Of a DNA stretch of 64,000 bases, positions 37,165-46,555 are shown in pieces. The translations under genes were made by a program, and so were the position numbers. The notes under the pieces were generated by a model. It made no database searches, was not told where the DNA came from, and saw only the letters and a list, made by a program, of their open reading frames with translations. The DNA comes from Afipia massiliensis (GTDB lineage Bacteria; Pseudomonadota; Alphaproteobacteria; Rhizobiales; Xanthobacteraceae): positions 372,001 to 436,000 of the forward strand of contig NZ_LBIA02000001.1 in the NCBI RefSeq assembly GCF_001006325.2, written 5' to 3'. Positions within the stretch are counted from its first letter, which is position 1. The number at the start of each line of letters is the position of its first letter.

Positions 37165-38523
37165 TCAGGTGTATTCGCCGAGATTGCAGCCGAAAGCGTC
37201 CAGCTTCTGCATCAGCCCTTCACCCGGAACGACTTCCACGACCTCCCAGAAGTCTTCTTTGTTCTTCATGTCCTTGGGCGCCTTGCCCTTGACGATGATG
37301 ACCGGGCGAACGCACTGGTGATCTTCCGGCCGGTAGCGAACGTCGCCGACGAGGGACGGGATCGTTTCGCCCTTCTCGTAGGCCTTGATGACTGCGGGCG
37401 GATAGAAGGTGCCAGCGGTTTCGACCATGCGGGCCCAGTGCGCGAAACTGGTGTAAGCGTTTTCTGCGCCCCACTCCGGATGATGACCGAACTTCTTCAC
37501 GAACGCTTCGTTGAACATCTTGGCGAGCGGGAACCTGTCCTCGAGCGTCCACCAATAGTCGGTCGCGGCGTAAACGCCGGCCAGCAAGCCGCCGCCCACT
37601 TCGGGCGCGAGGAACGGAATCTGGTAGGGCACCGCCAGCTTCATCTTGTCGAAGATGCCGAACTTCTGCGCCTGCTGGATCGACAGAACCGCGTCACGGC
37701 CCCAGTTGACGTTGATGAGAACGTCGGCGCCGGAGTTGGCGATATTCAGCAGATAGGAGCTGAAGTCAGGCGCGCCGAGCGGCGAGACCTGGTTGGTCAC
37801 AGTGGTCCAGCCCGCGGTCTTGAGATAGTCCTCCATCGATTTGGTGACAGTGTGACCGTAGGTGTAGTCTGGCGTCATGTAAGCCGCCTTTTTGCTCTTG
37901 CCGAAGGTCTTGACGAGAACCGGGCCGATCGCGGCCGCGGCGGTCTGGCCAAAGAAGTTCTGGCGGAAGCCGTAGCGCACGCAGTCCTTGCCGGTGGTGT
38001 CGTTGGAGCCGGAGATGCCGGCCACGTAGAGCACCTTCTCGCGCTGCGCGAGCTTGTTGAGCGCAACCGCGACCGCGCTCGAGGTCGAGCCGGTCATCAG
38101 CACTGCCTTGTCCTCGGTGATGAAGCGCTGCTGCGCCTGCACCGCGATGTTCGGCTTGGCGCCGGAATCAGCGACGCCGATCTTCACTTCCTTGCCGAGC
38201 ACGCCCTTCTTGGTCTTCGGCGAGAGCTTCTTGATCAGCTCGTGGCCTTCATTGATGTGCTCGACAGCGAGCTGCCAGCCCTTGAGCTCGTCTTCGCCCT
38301 GCACCGCATAGGCGCCGGTGCGCGGCACGGCGATACCGATGAAAACCGAATTGCCGACTGAACCGGCCGGCCAGGTGCCGATCGGCGGCGATTCGGCGGC
38401 GAAGCCCGGCATGATGAAGCCGCCCGGCAACAGCGCGCCACCGGCAAGTCCCGCGCCGGCCCGCAACAGCGAGCGGCGCGACACGGAAAAGTCAAATGCC
38501 TGTTCGTCAAAGATTTTCTTCAT
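37165..38523 (-). CDS. Periplasmic substrate-binding protein with Tat signal
   Basis: A 452-residue Peripla_BP_6-type protein beginning MKKIFDEQAFDFSVSRRSLL, with a twin-arginine signal (SRRSLLRAGAG) and cleavage after PGFAAE. The mature region has FIGIAVPRTGAYAVQGEDEL. GGGAGGATTACTGGCG precedes the ATG. It is the first gene of the second Liv-type transporter and the probable target of the operator-like repeats at 38717-38806. The related amide/urea binding proteins also use Tat signals, but the ligand is not established. Confidence 0.9.
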   Translation of the reverse strand: MKKIFDEQAFDFSVSRRSLLRAGAGLAGGALLPGGFIMPGFAAESPPIGTWPAGSVGNSVFIGIAVPRTGAYAVQGEDELKGWQLAVEHINEGHELIKKLSPKTKKGVLGKEVKIGVADSGAKPNIAVQAQQRFITEDKAVLMTGSTSSAVAVALNKLAQREKVLYVAGISGSNDTTGKDCVRYGFRQNFFGQTAAAAIGPVLVKTFGKSKKAAYMTPDYTYGHTVTKSMEDYLKTAGWTTVTNQVSPLGAPDFSSYLLNIANSGADVLINVNWGRDAVLSIQQAQKFGIFDKMKLAVPYQIPFLAPEVGGGLLAGVYAATDYWWTLEDRFPLAKMFNEAFVKKFGHHPEWGAENAYTSFAHWARMVETAGTFYPPAVIKAYEKGETIPSLVGDVRYRPEDHQCVRPVIIVKGKAPKDMKNKEDFWEVVEVVPGEGLMQKLDAFGCNLGEYT

Positions 38524-38716
38524 CGCCAGTAATCCTCCCAAAAGCATTCTGTTGTTGAGATGCGCGACTTCCAATCGGGCACCAAAGGCGCCCGGCCTGA
38601 ACGGCGGCATTTCGCAGAAACGACATTACGATCTGCGACTTTTCGTACTCTCCTCTCATTTACCAGCATCGCCGCCTTCAGGGTGCGGCTGACTTACCGG
38701 TCTGCGTGCGCCTTCA

Positions 38717-38733
38717 TATCGCCTTACGATATA
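38717..38733. promoter_or_regulatory. Operator-like motif, copy 1
   Basis: TATCGCCTTACGATATA has symmetric arms TATCG and CGATA. It agrees with the copy at 38790 at 15 of 17 positions. On the minus strand a TTGACA (38745-38740) with an 18-base spacer would place the -10 (CGATAT) inside this motif, so binding here should block the promoter of the transporter operon. Confidence 0.6.
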
Positions 38734-38789
38734 CTTGACTGTCAATGTCACTTTCGTCGCATGACTTCCCGTACTAGGATACGTTGATA

Positions 38790-38806
38790 TGTCGCGTTAC
38801 GATATA
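38790..38806. promoter_or_regulatory. Operator-like motif, copy 2
   Basis: TGTCGCGTTACGATATA repeats copy 1 exactly 73 bases away, about seven helical turns, so both lie on the same DNA face. It lies between the transporter operon (minus) and the gene at 38938 (plus). The MarR gene at 39695 encodes a candidate binder. Confidence 0.6.
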
Positions 38807-38937
38807 TTTCAGGATCGCGCTGCACTGCGATCGGTACCCGCAGACGTGCCGGATTGCCCGCCCGGCATCGATGAGCGATCCGAATTCCGGGGATGGTCGA
38901 TAACGCGCAAGGCGCGGTGCTGTGAACGGAGATCGCA

Positions 38938-39504
38938 ATGAGCCTGAAAAGCAAGGTGACCCCATCACTCACGCGCCGGAGCGCATCAACACGACGGAAG
39001 ACCAGCGCGCCGTTCGCAACCGACACCCGCATCGGCGCAATGAGAGAAGCTGGCCCACATCTTGTCAGCAACAACGTCATCGCGACGTCCGCACCACAGG
39101 TGCGCTCCATCGAACTCAGCGGCCGCGCCCTGAATGCCCTCAAACTGCTGGCGCCAGAACTGACAGGAGAAATTCCACCACGCGGACCATGGATCCCACC
39201 GGCCGCACTCCTTCGCAAGATCACGCTGAAGCGTCTGTTGGTCGCCCGGAATTGCGGCCCACAGACCGCCGATGAAATCGTCAGATGGGCAGCATCGCGC
39301 GGTGTGATCATCCAACCGATTTTTCATGCCGGCCGGTCGCTCTCGGCGATGTGGCGCGAGATCGAGGCCAAGTTCACGGCGGGAAAATTGACCAAGATTG
39401 AGTTGACCGAGGCGCTCGAAAGGTCTGTTCGCCGAAGAAGCACAAAAGTACCCCTGGCGTTGCAGATCATCCTTCTGAGCCTGCTGAGTTCTTCCTGCGA
39501 TTAG
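38938..39504 (+). CDS. Hypothetical protein with alpha-CTD-like helical segment
   Basis: A 188-residue protein of no known function. The first ~55 residues are basic and low in conservation. Residues 60-70 (LSGRALNALKLL) and 100-120 (LLVARNCGPQTADEIVRWAA) have the spacing of the helix-hairpin-helix core of the RNA polymerase alpha C-terminal domain (compare LSVRTLNVLK… and NFGRKSLNEI). The rest (GRSLSAMWREIEAKFTAGKL, then helices) is unassigned. GGAG lies six bases before the ATG. It faces the transporter operon across two operator-like motifs. A DNA- or polymerase-binding role is inference only. Confidence 0.65.
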   Translation: MSLKSKVTPSLTRRSASTRRKTSAPFATDTRIGAMREAGPHLVSNNVIATSAPQVRSIELSGRALNALKLLAPELTGEIPPRGPWIPPAALLRKITLKRLLVARNCGPQTADEIVRWAASRGVIIQPIFHAGRSLSAMWREIEAKFTAGKLTKIELTEALERSVRRRSTKVPLALQIILLSLLSSSCD

Positions 39505-39694
39505 GCCACAGGCGTTCCTGGCCCCGCCAGTGCATCGATTGGGACTCGTCTCATCGGACGTTCGGGCGAGCACTCGCGCAGAACTATCGATACAGAAAAG
39601 TGCTTGCGACTCTGCGGCTTGGTGGCGGATATTCGAGCCATCAGCAGCAGGTTATTGCTTTATCAATGAGGGCGCGCAGGCGCTGGGCAACAGA

Positions 39695-40180
39695 ATGATT
39701 TCTTCCAAGCGGAAGCAGCCGCGATCAGCAGCGAGCCGCGCCGGCGCGAAGCCAGCAACAAAGAGCAAAATTCAGGCCGTAGACTACAAGGCGCTTGCCC
39801 AGTTTCGATTCGAGCTTCGGAAATTCCAGGCTTTCAGCGAAGCGGCGGCTCGAAAGGAAGGCCTCACCCCGCAACAACATCAAGCACTTCTCATCATCAA
39901 GGGCTTCTCAAGCCACGAGCCCGTCTCGGTCGGTGAGTTGGCAAAATTTCTGCTGATTCGACACCATACGGCTGTTGAACTGATGGACAGGATGACGAAA
40001 CTGGGCCTTCTGCGTCGGGTGATCGACAATGAGGACGGTCGACGGGCCCTGGTTAAATTGACCAGGGAAGGTGAAAAGCGATTACGAAAACTGTCAAAGA
40101 TTCATTTCGCGGAAATCAGTGCGATCAGCCCGACGTTGACCAAAATCATGAAGCCCTTTCGAAGCGCGCTACCGAAATAA
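39695..40180 (+). CDS. MarR-family transcriptional regulator
   Basis: A 161-residue winged-helix regulator with a basic N-terminal extension (MISSKRKQPRSAASRAGAKP). The DNA-binding domain spans LTPQQHQALLIIKGF…VSVGELAKFLLIRHHTAVEL with the wing NEDGRRALVKLT. MarR proteins bind palindromes as dimers and often sense small aromatic or acyl-CoA ligands. I start at the ATG at 39695. Longer readings upstream are not conserved in character. It is a plausible controller of the paired motifs at 38717 and 38790. Confidence 0.87.
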   Translation: MISSKRKQPRSAASRAGAKPATKSKIQAVDYKALAQFRFELRKFQAFSEAAARKEGLTPQQHQALLIIKGFSSHEPVSVGELAKFLLIRHHTAVELMDRMTKLGLLRRVIDNEDGRRALVKLTREGEKRLRKLSKIHFAEISAISPTLTKIMKPFRSALPK

Positions 40181-40354
40181 TGGCAACCAATGCGTATGCT
40201 AAAGATGATACTGGCAATGATCCGCGCGTAGCCGGGTTAGTGTATACGTAGCCTGCTCGGCTTTATCGGCATCACGGACGTCGCCTTTGCTCGCACTGCA
40301 AAATCGGCGTCTGAGATGAGTAACTTCGAGCTAGGGAGGCGTCCTATCCCACCT

Positions 40355-40438
40355 GTGCCTGTCCGGAAGCATCAAATCATACGTCATCCTTGGCGGACTT
40401 CATCATCATTACGTCCGGGTTTAGGTTTTCGGTACACA
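40355..40438 (+). mobile_element. IS fragment: transposase tail and terminal repeat
   Basis: The plus strand reads SIKSYVILGGLHHHYVRV and TAG (40422-40424), the C-terminus of the IS transposase seen at 6640, directly followed by GGTTTTCGGTACACAA, the IS end. About 25 codons remain. The rest of the gap (40181-40354) shows nothing I recognise. Confidence 0.8.
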
Positions 40439-40530
40439 ACCCCGAATAGAAACGAATGAGGGACGAGAAACAGGACGGCAAACTGTTACCTCAACCGATC
40501 AGCCGTGAGGCGGCGGATCAGAAGAAAAAG

Positions 40531-41556
40531 TCACGCCGACCGAAAGGCTGTTTGCCGACGGTAGGTCCCCGGCGTACTTCCCGTCCAAGTTCGAAAAGCC
40601 CGGTGGAACGCGGGTGTATTGTCGAAACCGACCAGCAACGCAATTTCATCGACGGAGTTCTGCGTCTTAACCAACTGCTGAACAGCCAGGTCGCGGCGCA
40701 TCTCATCCTTGATCTTCTGAAAGCTAGTGCGCTCATTGGTAAGCCGTCTCGACAATGTTCGACTGGACATGACAAGCGCGGCGGACACGACGTCCAACGG
40801 CTGATCACTGCCCACCTTGTCCGCCAAATACTCGCGAACACGCGATGCGGTTGATCCATGATCAAAGGTGACGAAGATCCAATCGTCCGGCGCCCGTTTG
40901 ACAAACTGGAGTAGCTCGGCCCTTGTCCGATGAAAACGCTGACGCAGGAAGCGCTCCTCAAAACGCACCGACGTAAATTCTTGATCGAAGGCCACGGGGC
41001 CCGGAAACAGTTGCGCATACTCGGCAAAATGATCGGGACGCGCGAAGCCGAATCCGACACTCACGATCGGCAGTTCGCGTCCGACCAGCCATGATGCGAC
41101 GCCATGGCTGAGCTTGATCATTAGTTCATGCCCAAAGACAGTTGGCACGGCCCCCTCAATCAACGGCGTGAGCGCCAAAGTCACGACGTCGTCCTGGCGC
41201 GACAGGCGGAGAGCGTAGTCGTCCAGCAACAGATTCCAAAATCGCGTGAAACGATACATCGCGGTCAAGACTGACGACGCGTCGAGGAGGCTTAGGCCTA
41301 GATACTTGAGCGTGCCGCCTCTGATCGGCCGCGACCAAAGCCCCAGCATTTCATCGCCGGTTGCCAGCGCAACGACCTCATAGAGGCGAACAAACTGCTC
41401 ACGCGTTACCCTGGCACCGCGTCGATCGAGGAAGGATGGCGCGATACCGGCCTTGAGCACCAAGTCGTCAACGCTCGCTGGCGTGAGCGTACGCTTGGCG
41501 CCCATCAACATGTTCTGAACGAACGATATCGGAACCGTCGGGCTGAGGTTCGGCAT
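40531..41556 (-). CDS. AraC-family transcriptional regulator
   Basis: A regulator of about 341 residues with an N-terminal arabinose-binding-type domain (SFVQNMLMGAKRTLTPASVD, LGLSLLDASSVLTAMYRFTR) and a C-terminal pair of helix-turn-helices (VVSAALVMSSRTLSRRLTNE and VDEIALLVGFDNTPAFHRAF, then RTWTGSTPGTYRR). The start is uncertain. I use the ATG at 41556 (MPNLSPTVPISF), since upstream residues look like non-coding translation; readings reach 41658. It is divergent from the PLP enzyme gene at 41878 and probably controls the 41878-46498 group. Confidence 0.87.
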   Translation of the reverse strand: MPNLSPTVPISFVQNMLMGAKRTLTPASVDDLVLKAGIAPSFLDRRGARVTREQFVRLYEVVALATGDEMLGLWSRPIRGGTLKYLGLSLLDASSVLTAMYRFTRFWNLLLDDYALRLSRQDDVVTLALTPLIEGAVPTVFGHELMIKLSHGVASWLVGRELPIVSVGFGFARPDHFAEYAQLFPGPVAFDQEFTSVRFEERFLRQRFHRTRAELLQFVKRAPDDWIFVTFDHGSTASRVREYLADKVGSDQPLDVVSAALVMSSRTLSRRLTNERTSFQKIKDEMRRDLAVQQLVKTQNSVDEIALLVGFDNTPAFHRAFRTWTGSTPGTYRRQTAFRSA

Positions 41557-41877
41557 GCCGACCGCTGTCACAAGCGAAGTGAAGTTTGGCGGAATATGCA
41601 AATAATTGGGCGGGAAACGCAATAGACATTGCACCATAATCGAATATTTTTGCTTCAAATGTGAATGTCTACGGCCGTCCTCGCCCGGCCTGTGGCGCGA
41701 ACAGCAAATGGCTTCATTTTGAGGCGGCGCCTCCGATCAGCAAGGAAACGATCCGGAGACATGGATGCCCCTCGCGTCCCCGCTCCTAACCACTGCATTA
41801 TTGGCAAAGCCGGCACGCGCAGCGCTCCATATCTCCGGCCTGACATCGGCTTCCGCAGAGCGACAGAGAGCTAGATC

Positions 41878-43161
41878 ATGGCGAACCCGTTTCCGTCGAA
41901 GACCCACATCGGCAACCACGTGCTGCATCCGGAAACGCAGATGATGAACTACGGTTACGATCCGCAGCTATCGGAAGGAGCCGTCAAACCCCCGGTTTTC
42001 CTGACCTCGACCTTCGTTTTTAAGACCGCCGAAGACGGACGGGACTTCTTCGATTTCGTCTCGGGGCGACGCGAACCTCCCGCGGGTGTGAGCGCGGGCC
42101 TCGTTTACTCGCGCTTCAACCACCCCAACAGCGAAATCGTTGAGGACCGGCTTGCCGTCTACGAGCGCACCGAAAGTTGCGCGTTGTTCTCATCCGGCAT
42201 GTCGGCGATTGCGACCACAGTACTCGCATTCGTCCGCCCGGGTGACATCATCTTGCACTCGCAACCGCTCTATGGCGGCACGGAATCTCTGTTTGCGAAG
42301 ACGCTAGCAAGTCTCTCCATTGGCGCAGTGGGCTTCGCCGACGGCATCGACGAAACACCGGTCAGACTGGCGGCCGAGGGCGCGATGCGCAAAGGTCGGG
42401 TCGCGATGATCTTCATCGAGACTCCGGCAAATCCCACCAATGGACTGGTCGACATCGCGATGATCCGCCGCGTCGCCGAGATGATCGGCCAAGCCCAGGG
42501 CCACACCCCGATCGTCGCATGCGACAATACGCTGCTCGGCCCGGTGTTTCAGCGACCGATCGAACACGGCGCGGATCTCTCATTGTATTCATTGACCAAA
42601 TACGTCGGCGGACATTCCGATCTGATCGCGGGTGCCGCGCTCGGTTCAAAGGCCGTGATGAAAGACATCAAAGCATTGCGAGGCGCCATCGGCACCCAAC
42701 TGGACCCCCATACCTGCTGGATGATCAGTCGGTCGCTCGAAACCCTGAGCATCCGCATGGAGAAAGCCGACAGCAACGCACGGCTTGTGGCGGATTTCTT
42801 GCGCGACCACGCCAAAGTGACGAAGGTTCATTACCTTCATCACCACGATAAGGCCTCCCCCGCCGGCCGCCTGTTCACGAGGCAATGCACCGGCGCGGGA
42901 TCCACTTTCTCGTTCGACATTGTCGGCGGCCAGGCCGTCGCATTCCGGTTCTTGAATGCACTGCAGATCTTCAAACTAGCGGTGAGTCTCGGCGGCACGG
43001 AGTCGCTCGCCAGTCTGCCCGCAAGCATGACCCATTCCGGTGTTCCGGCTGAAATCCGCCAAAGAATAGGCGTTCTGGACTCCACGATCCGGCTGTCGAT
43101 CGGCATCGAGCACCCGTCCGACCTGATCGCGGACATCACGCAAGCTTTGAACAATGCATAG
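41878..43161 (+). CDS. Cys/Met-metabolism PLP enzyme (gamma-lyase/synthase family)
   Basis: A 427-residue fold-type I PLP enzyme of the cystathionine gamma-synthase / methionine gamma-lyase family. The PLP lysine is Lys241 in [12 protein letters not shown]. The substrate loop is [17 protein letters not shown], and the cofactor contact is [10 protein letters not shown]. The residue equivalent to the reactive Cys of classic methionine gamma-lyases (LYGCT) is Gly here (PLYGGTES), so true methionine gamma-lyase activity is uncertain. It is the first gene of a plus-strand group with an enoyl-CoA hydratase and a molybdoenzyme. The product could be a 2-oxo acid that feeds CoA metabolism (inference). 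Confidence 0.88.
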   Translation: MANPFPSKTHIGNHVLHPETQMMNYGYDPQLSEGAVKPPVFLTSTFVFKTAEDGRDFFDFVSGRREPPAGVSAGLVYSRFNHPNSEIVEDRLAVYERTESCALFSSGMSAIATTVLAFVRPGDIILHSQPLYGGTESLFAKTLASLSIGAVGFADGIDETPVRLAAEGAMRKGRVAMIFIETPANPTNGLVDIAMIRRVAEMIGQAQGHTPIVACDNTLLGPVFQRPIEHGADLSLYSLTKYVGGHSDLIAGAALGSKAVMKDIKALRGAIGTQLDPHTCWMISRSLETLSIRMEKADSNARLVADFLRDHAKVTKVHYLHHHDKASPAGRLFTRQCTGAGSTFSFDIVGGQAVAFRFLNALQIFKLAVSLGGTESLASLPASMTHSGVPAEIRQRIGVLDSTIRLSIGIEHPSDLIADITQALNNA

Positions 43162-43214
43162 CCAAACCGCAGCACGGCTCTTCACACCGCACCAACTGCA
43201 ACAACAAGGTTGAG

Positions 43215-44000
43215 ATGATGAACTTCAAATCGCTTCAAATCGAGATGGCCGGACCTGTTGCTATCGTGACCCTGTCACGGCCGGAGCGTCGCAACGCGAT
43301 CGATGAATCCACCGTCGAGGAAATCGGACGATTTTTCGAATCTCCCCCGCAAGAAGCGAGGGTCGCCGTGCTGAAGGGCGACGGCCAACATTTCTGCGCT
43401 GGACTGGATCTGGAAGAGCATGCGCGACTGCGACGTACCCCGGTGCAATTCATGCGCATGTGCCAGCGATGGCATTGGGCCTTTGACCAGATGCAATTCG
43501 GCGGACTGCCGATCATCGGCGCGCTGCAAGGAGCCGTGGTCGGCGGCGGATTGGAATTGGCAGCGGCATGCCATACCCGCGTCGCGGATACCTCGACCTT
43601 CTTCGCCCTGCCTGAAGGTCAGCGGGCGATTTTCACCGGCGGCGGCGCGACGGTCCGCGTCGGCCGGATCATCGGGCCAGGACGCATGGTCGATATGATG
43701 TTGGCCGCTCGCACTTATGATGCCGAGCGCGGATTACAACTCGGCCTTTGCCATGAAATCGTAGCGAGCGGGCAGAGCTTCGCCCGAGCCATGGAGATCG
43801 CCCAGGCGGCAGCCAAGCACGCACCGCTGTCGAACTATGCGATGGTGACCGCGATCAGCCGGATCAACGACATGTCAACCACCGATGGCCTATTCACCGA
43901 GAGCCTGATGGCCGGCATGGTCCAAAGCGGTCCCGAGGTGGCAGCCGGATTGGATGAATTTCTGCAAAAGAAGGGCCGACGACTCGAAGTGACACAGTAG
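43215..44000 (+). CDS. Enoyl-CoA hydratase (crotonase family)
   Basis: A 261-residue crotonase-fold enzyme with both catalytic glutamates in place: GAVVGGGLELAAACHT and FFALPEGQRAIF. The oxyanion-hole motif is GQHFCAGLDLEEH. It probably adds water to an enoyl-CoA. It starts at an ATG-ATG pair (43215/43218) and lies 53 bases after the PLP enzyme gene, on the same strand. Substrate unknown. Confidence 0.9.
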   Translation: MMNFKSLQIEMAGPVAIVTLSRPERRNAIDESTVEEIGRFFESPPQEARVAVLKGDGQHFCAGLDLEEHARLRRTPVQFMRMCQRWHWAFDQMQFGGLPIIGALQGAVVGGGLELAAACHTRVADTSTFFALPEGQRAIFTGGGATVRVGRIIGPGRMVDMMLAARTYDAERGLQLGLCHEIVASGQSFARAMEIAQAAAKHAPLSNYAMVTAISRINDMSTTDGLFTESLMAGMVQSGPEVAAGLDEFLQKKGRRLEVTQ

Positions 44001-44131
44001 GTCGCAACGATGTGATCGTTGCGCGGCCAACGCCCCTAACTGGTAAGGTCGCATCGGCGCACAATAGGTTGAAAATATCGGGAACGACTTTACGAGTGCG
44101 ATTGCGCTCGATAAGCGATTGGAGATTCTGA

Positions 44132-46498
44132 ATGACCGAAGTAGCCGCGAAGCCCGCCTCGGATTCAGCTCCAGCAACCAACACGCGTTTCCTGCCGCAC
44201 ACGTCCCATTGGGGGTTTTTTTCGGCGCGCTGGCAGGACGGCGAACTCGAAGTTCGTCCGCACTCGGACGATCCCGATCCCAACCGCATCATCGAGAACT
44301 TCCCCGGGGCATTGCGCCATCGCGCGCGCATCGCACAACCGATGGTGCGTCGCGGCTGGCTCGAACGCGGACCGGGACCCGACGTTCGGCGGGGACGCGA
44401 TGAGTTCGTTCCGCTGTCCTGGAACGCTGCCCTCGACCTGCTGGGCGCCGAGCTAACCCGCGTGCGTGACCGCCACGGCGCCGGCTCAGTGTTCGGTGGA
44501 TCCTACGGCTGGTCGAGCGCAGGCCGCTTTCACCATGCACAAAGCCAAGTCCACCGCTTTCTCAACATCGCCATGGGCGGCTACGTCCGGTCCGTCAACA
44601 CCTATAGCTCGGGCGCATCCTCGGTTTTGGTGCCTCACATCCTCGGCGACTACGAGGAGTTGGTGAAGCGCAACGTGACTTGGGAGCAGATCGCGGAGCA
44701 TAGCGAGATCGTGGTGGCCTTCGGCGGCATGGCGCTGAAGAACAGCATGGTGGCCGGCGGCAGCATCAGCAAGCATATCGAACGCGGCGCCATGGCGCGC
44801 GCGCATGCGCGCGGCTGCCAATTCGTGCATGTCAGTCCGTTGCGTGCCGATCTGCCCGAGGAGGCCGGCGCTCAATGGATCAGCAGCATCCCCGGCACCG
44901 ATACCGCGCTGATGCTCGCCCTTGTGCACACGCTGGTCTCTGAAGGGTTGCACGACCGCAATTTCCTCGATCGCTATACCGTTGGCTGGTCGATTTTCGA
45001 GCGCTACGTTTTGGGCGAGACGGACGGCCAGCCCAAGAACGCAGCATGGGCCGCCGCCATCACCGGCGTCACAGCCGACACCATCACCGCGCTCGCCCGC
45101 CGTCTTCACGGACGCCGCGCCCTGATTGTGGTCTCACACTCGCTGCAACGCGCTGAACATGGCGAGCAACCGGTCTGGATGGGTGCAGTGCTCGCCGCTG
45201 CGCTGGGGCAGATCGGCCTACCGGGCGGCGGCTACGGCTACGCGCTCGGTGCGATCGCCTATTACGGACGCCGGAACAATGCGGTGCCGATGCCGACGCT
45301 GTCGCAAGGTCGCAATCCGATCCCTGAATTCATCCCGGTCGCCCGCATCGCGGACATGCTGCTGAATCCCGGCGGTTCGTATCGCTACAATGGCAAGACC
45401 AAGACCTATCCCGACATCCGCATGGTCTACTGGGCCGGCGGCAACCCGTTCCATCATCATCAGGATATCAATCGCCTGCGGCGGGCTTTCGCGCAGGTCG
45501 ATACGGTGGTGGTGCATGAACTGGGCTGGACGGCGACGGCGCGGCACGCCGATTTCGTACTTCCTGCGACCATGACGTTGGAGCGAGAGGATATTGGCGG
45601 CAGTTCCAACGATCCGCTATTGGTGCCGATGCATCCGGTCGCGACTCCTTATGGCGAAGCACGGGACGACTACGCCATCTTCGCCGATCTGGCCGAACGC
45701 CTCGGCGCCCGTGAAGCGTTCACCGAAGGCCGCACGGTCCGCCAATGGCTGGAACATCTTTATGAGCGCACCCGGAAGGCTCTCGCGGAGATGGATCTGC
45801 CAGCTCCGAGTTTCGACGCATTCTGGGCGGGCGACGGCCTGATCTTGCCGCAACAGCCCGACGATGGCGGACAGCTTCGTCACTTCCGCGACAATCCGGA
45901 GGGGCAACCGCTGCCGACTCCCAGCGGTAAGATCGAGATCTTCTCGGAGACCATCGCGAGTTTTCAGGAGCCGGATTGCCCCGGTCATCCGACGTGGCTT
46001 ACGCCGGTGACTGCGCCAGGCCCATCGACACCGCTGATCCTCGTCGCCAACCAACCGACGACGCGCTTGCACAGTCAACTCGACTTCGGCGGGCACAGTA
46101 CGGGCGCGAAACATCGCGGACGGGAGGTCGCTCGCATGCATCCCGACGATGCAGTGGCGCGCGGCATCGCCGACGGCGACATCATCCGCCTGTTCAACGC
46201 ACGCGGCGCATGCCTTGCGGGCGTCCGCATCACTGACAACATCCGGCGCGGTGTTATTCAGCTTCCAACAGGCGCCTGGTACGATCCCGTCGATCCAGAA
46301 GAGGAAGCCCCGCTTTGCGTGCATGGCAATCCGAACGTCCTGACGCGAGACGTCGGCACCTCCGCATTGGCGCAGGGCTGCACCGGACAACTGACGACCG
46401 TCGAGGTCGAGCGTTTCGACGGCAACCTGCCGCCGATCCAGGCCTACGATCCGCCCGTCGTTTCGAAAGCCGGCGAAAGCGAGCATTCGGCGAAATGA
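44132..46498 (+). CDS. BisC/TorA-type molybdopterin oxidoreductase
   Basis: A 788-residue DMSO-reductase-family enzyme. The motif GGSYGWSSAGRFHHAQ places the molybdenum ligand at Ser129, as in DMSO, TMAO and biotin-sulfoxide reductases. There is no N-terminal iron-sulfur motif and no Tat signal (the protein begins MTEVAAKPASDSAP), so it should be cytoplasmic, like BisC, which reduces biotin sulfoxide and free methionine sulfoxide. Cofactor-binding segments include HSLQRAEHGEQPVW and YWAGGNPFHHHQDINRLRRA. Next to a sulfur-amino-acid PLP enzyme, methionine sulfoxide is an attractive substrate, but this is inferred. Confidence 0.88.
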   Translation: MTEVAAKPASDSAPATNTRFLPHTSHWGFFSARWQDGELEVRPHSDDPDPNRIIENFPGALRHRARIAQPMVRRGWLERGPGPDVRRGRDEFVPLSWNAALDLLGAELTRVRDRHGAGSVFGGSYGWSSAGRFHHAQSQVHRFLNIAMGGYVRSVNTYSSGASSVLVPHILGDYEELVKRNVTWEQIAEHSEIVVAFGGMALKNSMVAGGSISKHIERGAMARAHARGCQFVHVSPLRADLPEEAGAQWISSIPGTDTALMLALVHTLVSEGLHDRNFLDRYTVGWSIFERYVLGETDGQPKNAAWAAAITGVTADTITALARRLHGRRALIVVSHSLQRAEHGEQPVWMGAVLAAALGQIGLPGGGYGYALGAIAYYGRRNNAVPMPTLSQGRNPIPEFIPVARIADMLLNPGGSYRYNGKTKTYPDIRMVYWAGGNPFHHHQDINRLRRAFAQVDTVVVHELGWTATARHADFVLPATMTLEREDIGGSSNDPLLVPMHPVATPYGEARDDYAIFADLAERLGAREAFTEGRTVRQWLEHLYERTRKALAEMDLPAPSFDAFWAGDGLILPQQPDDGGQLRHFRDNPEGQPLPTPSGKIEIFSETIASFQEPDCPGHPTWLTPVTAPGPSTPLILVANQPTTRLHSQLDFGGHSTGAKHRGREVARMHPDDAVARGIADGDIIRLFNARGACLAGVRITDNIRRGVIQLPTGAWYDPVDPEEEAPLCVHGNPNVLTRDVGTSALAQGCTGQLTTVEVERFDGNLPPIQAYDPPVVSKAGESEHSAK

Positions 46499-46506
46499 AC
46501 TGAAGG

Positions 46507-46540
46507 GAGCGGCGATAACCTTAAGTCCCAATCGCCGCTC
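46507..46540 (+). terminator. Hairpin after the molybdoenzyme gene
   Basis: GAGCGGCGAT and ATCGCCGCTC form a perfect 10-bp stem with a 14-base loop, starting eight bases after the stop codon. The following GTCATTATT is only weakly T-rich, so termination may be partial. Confidence 0.65.
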
Positions 46541-46555
46541 GTCATTATTGAGGTC

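Noticed and set aside
37021-38361. 446-residue plus-strand frame opposite the Tat-type binding protein
   Set aside because: Antisense shadow with no domain.
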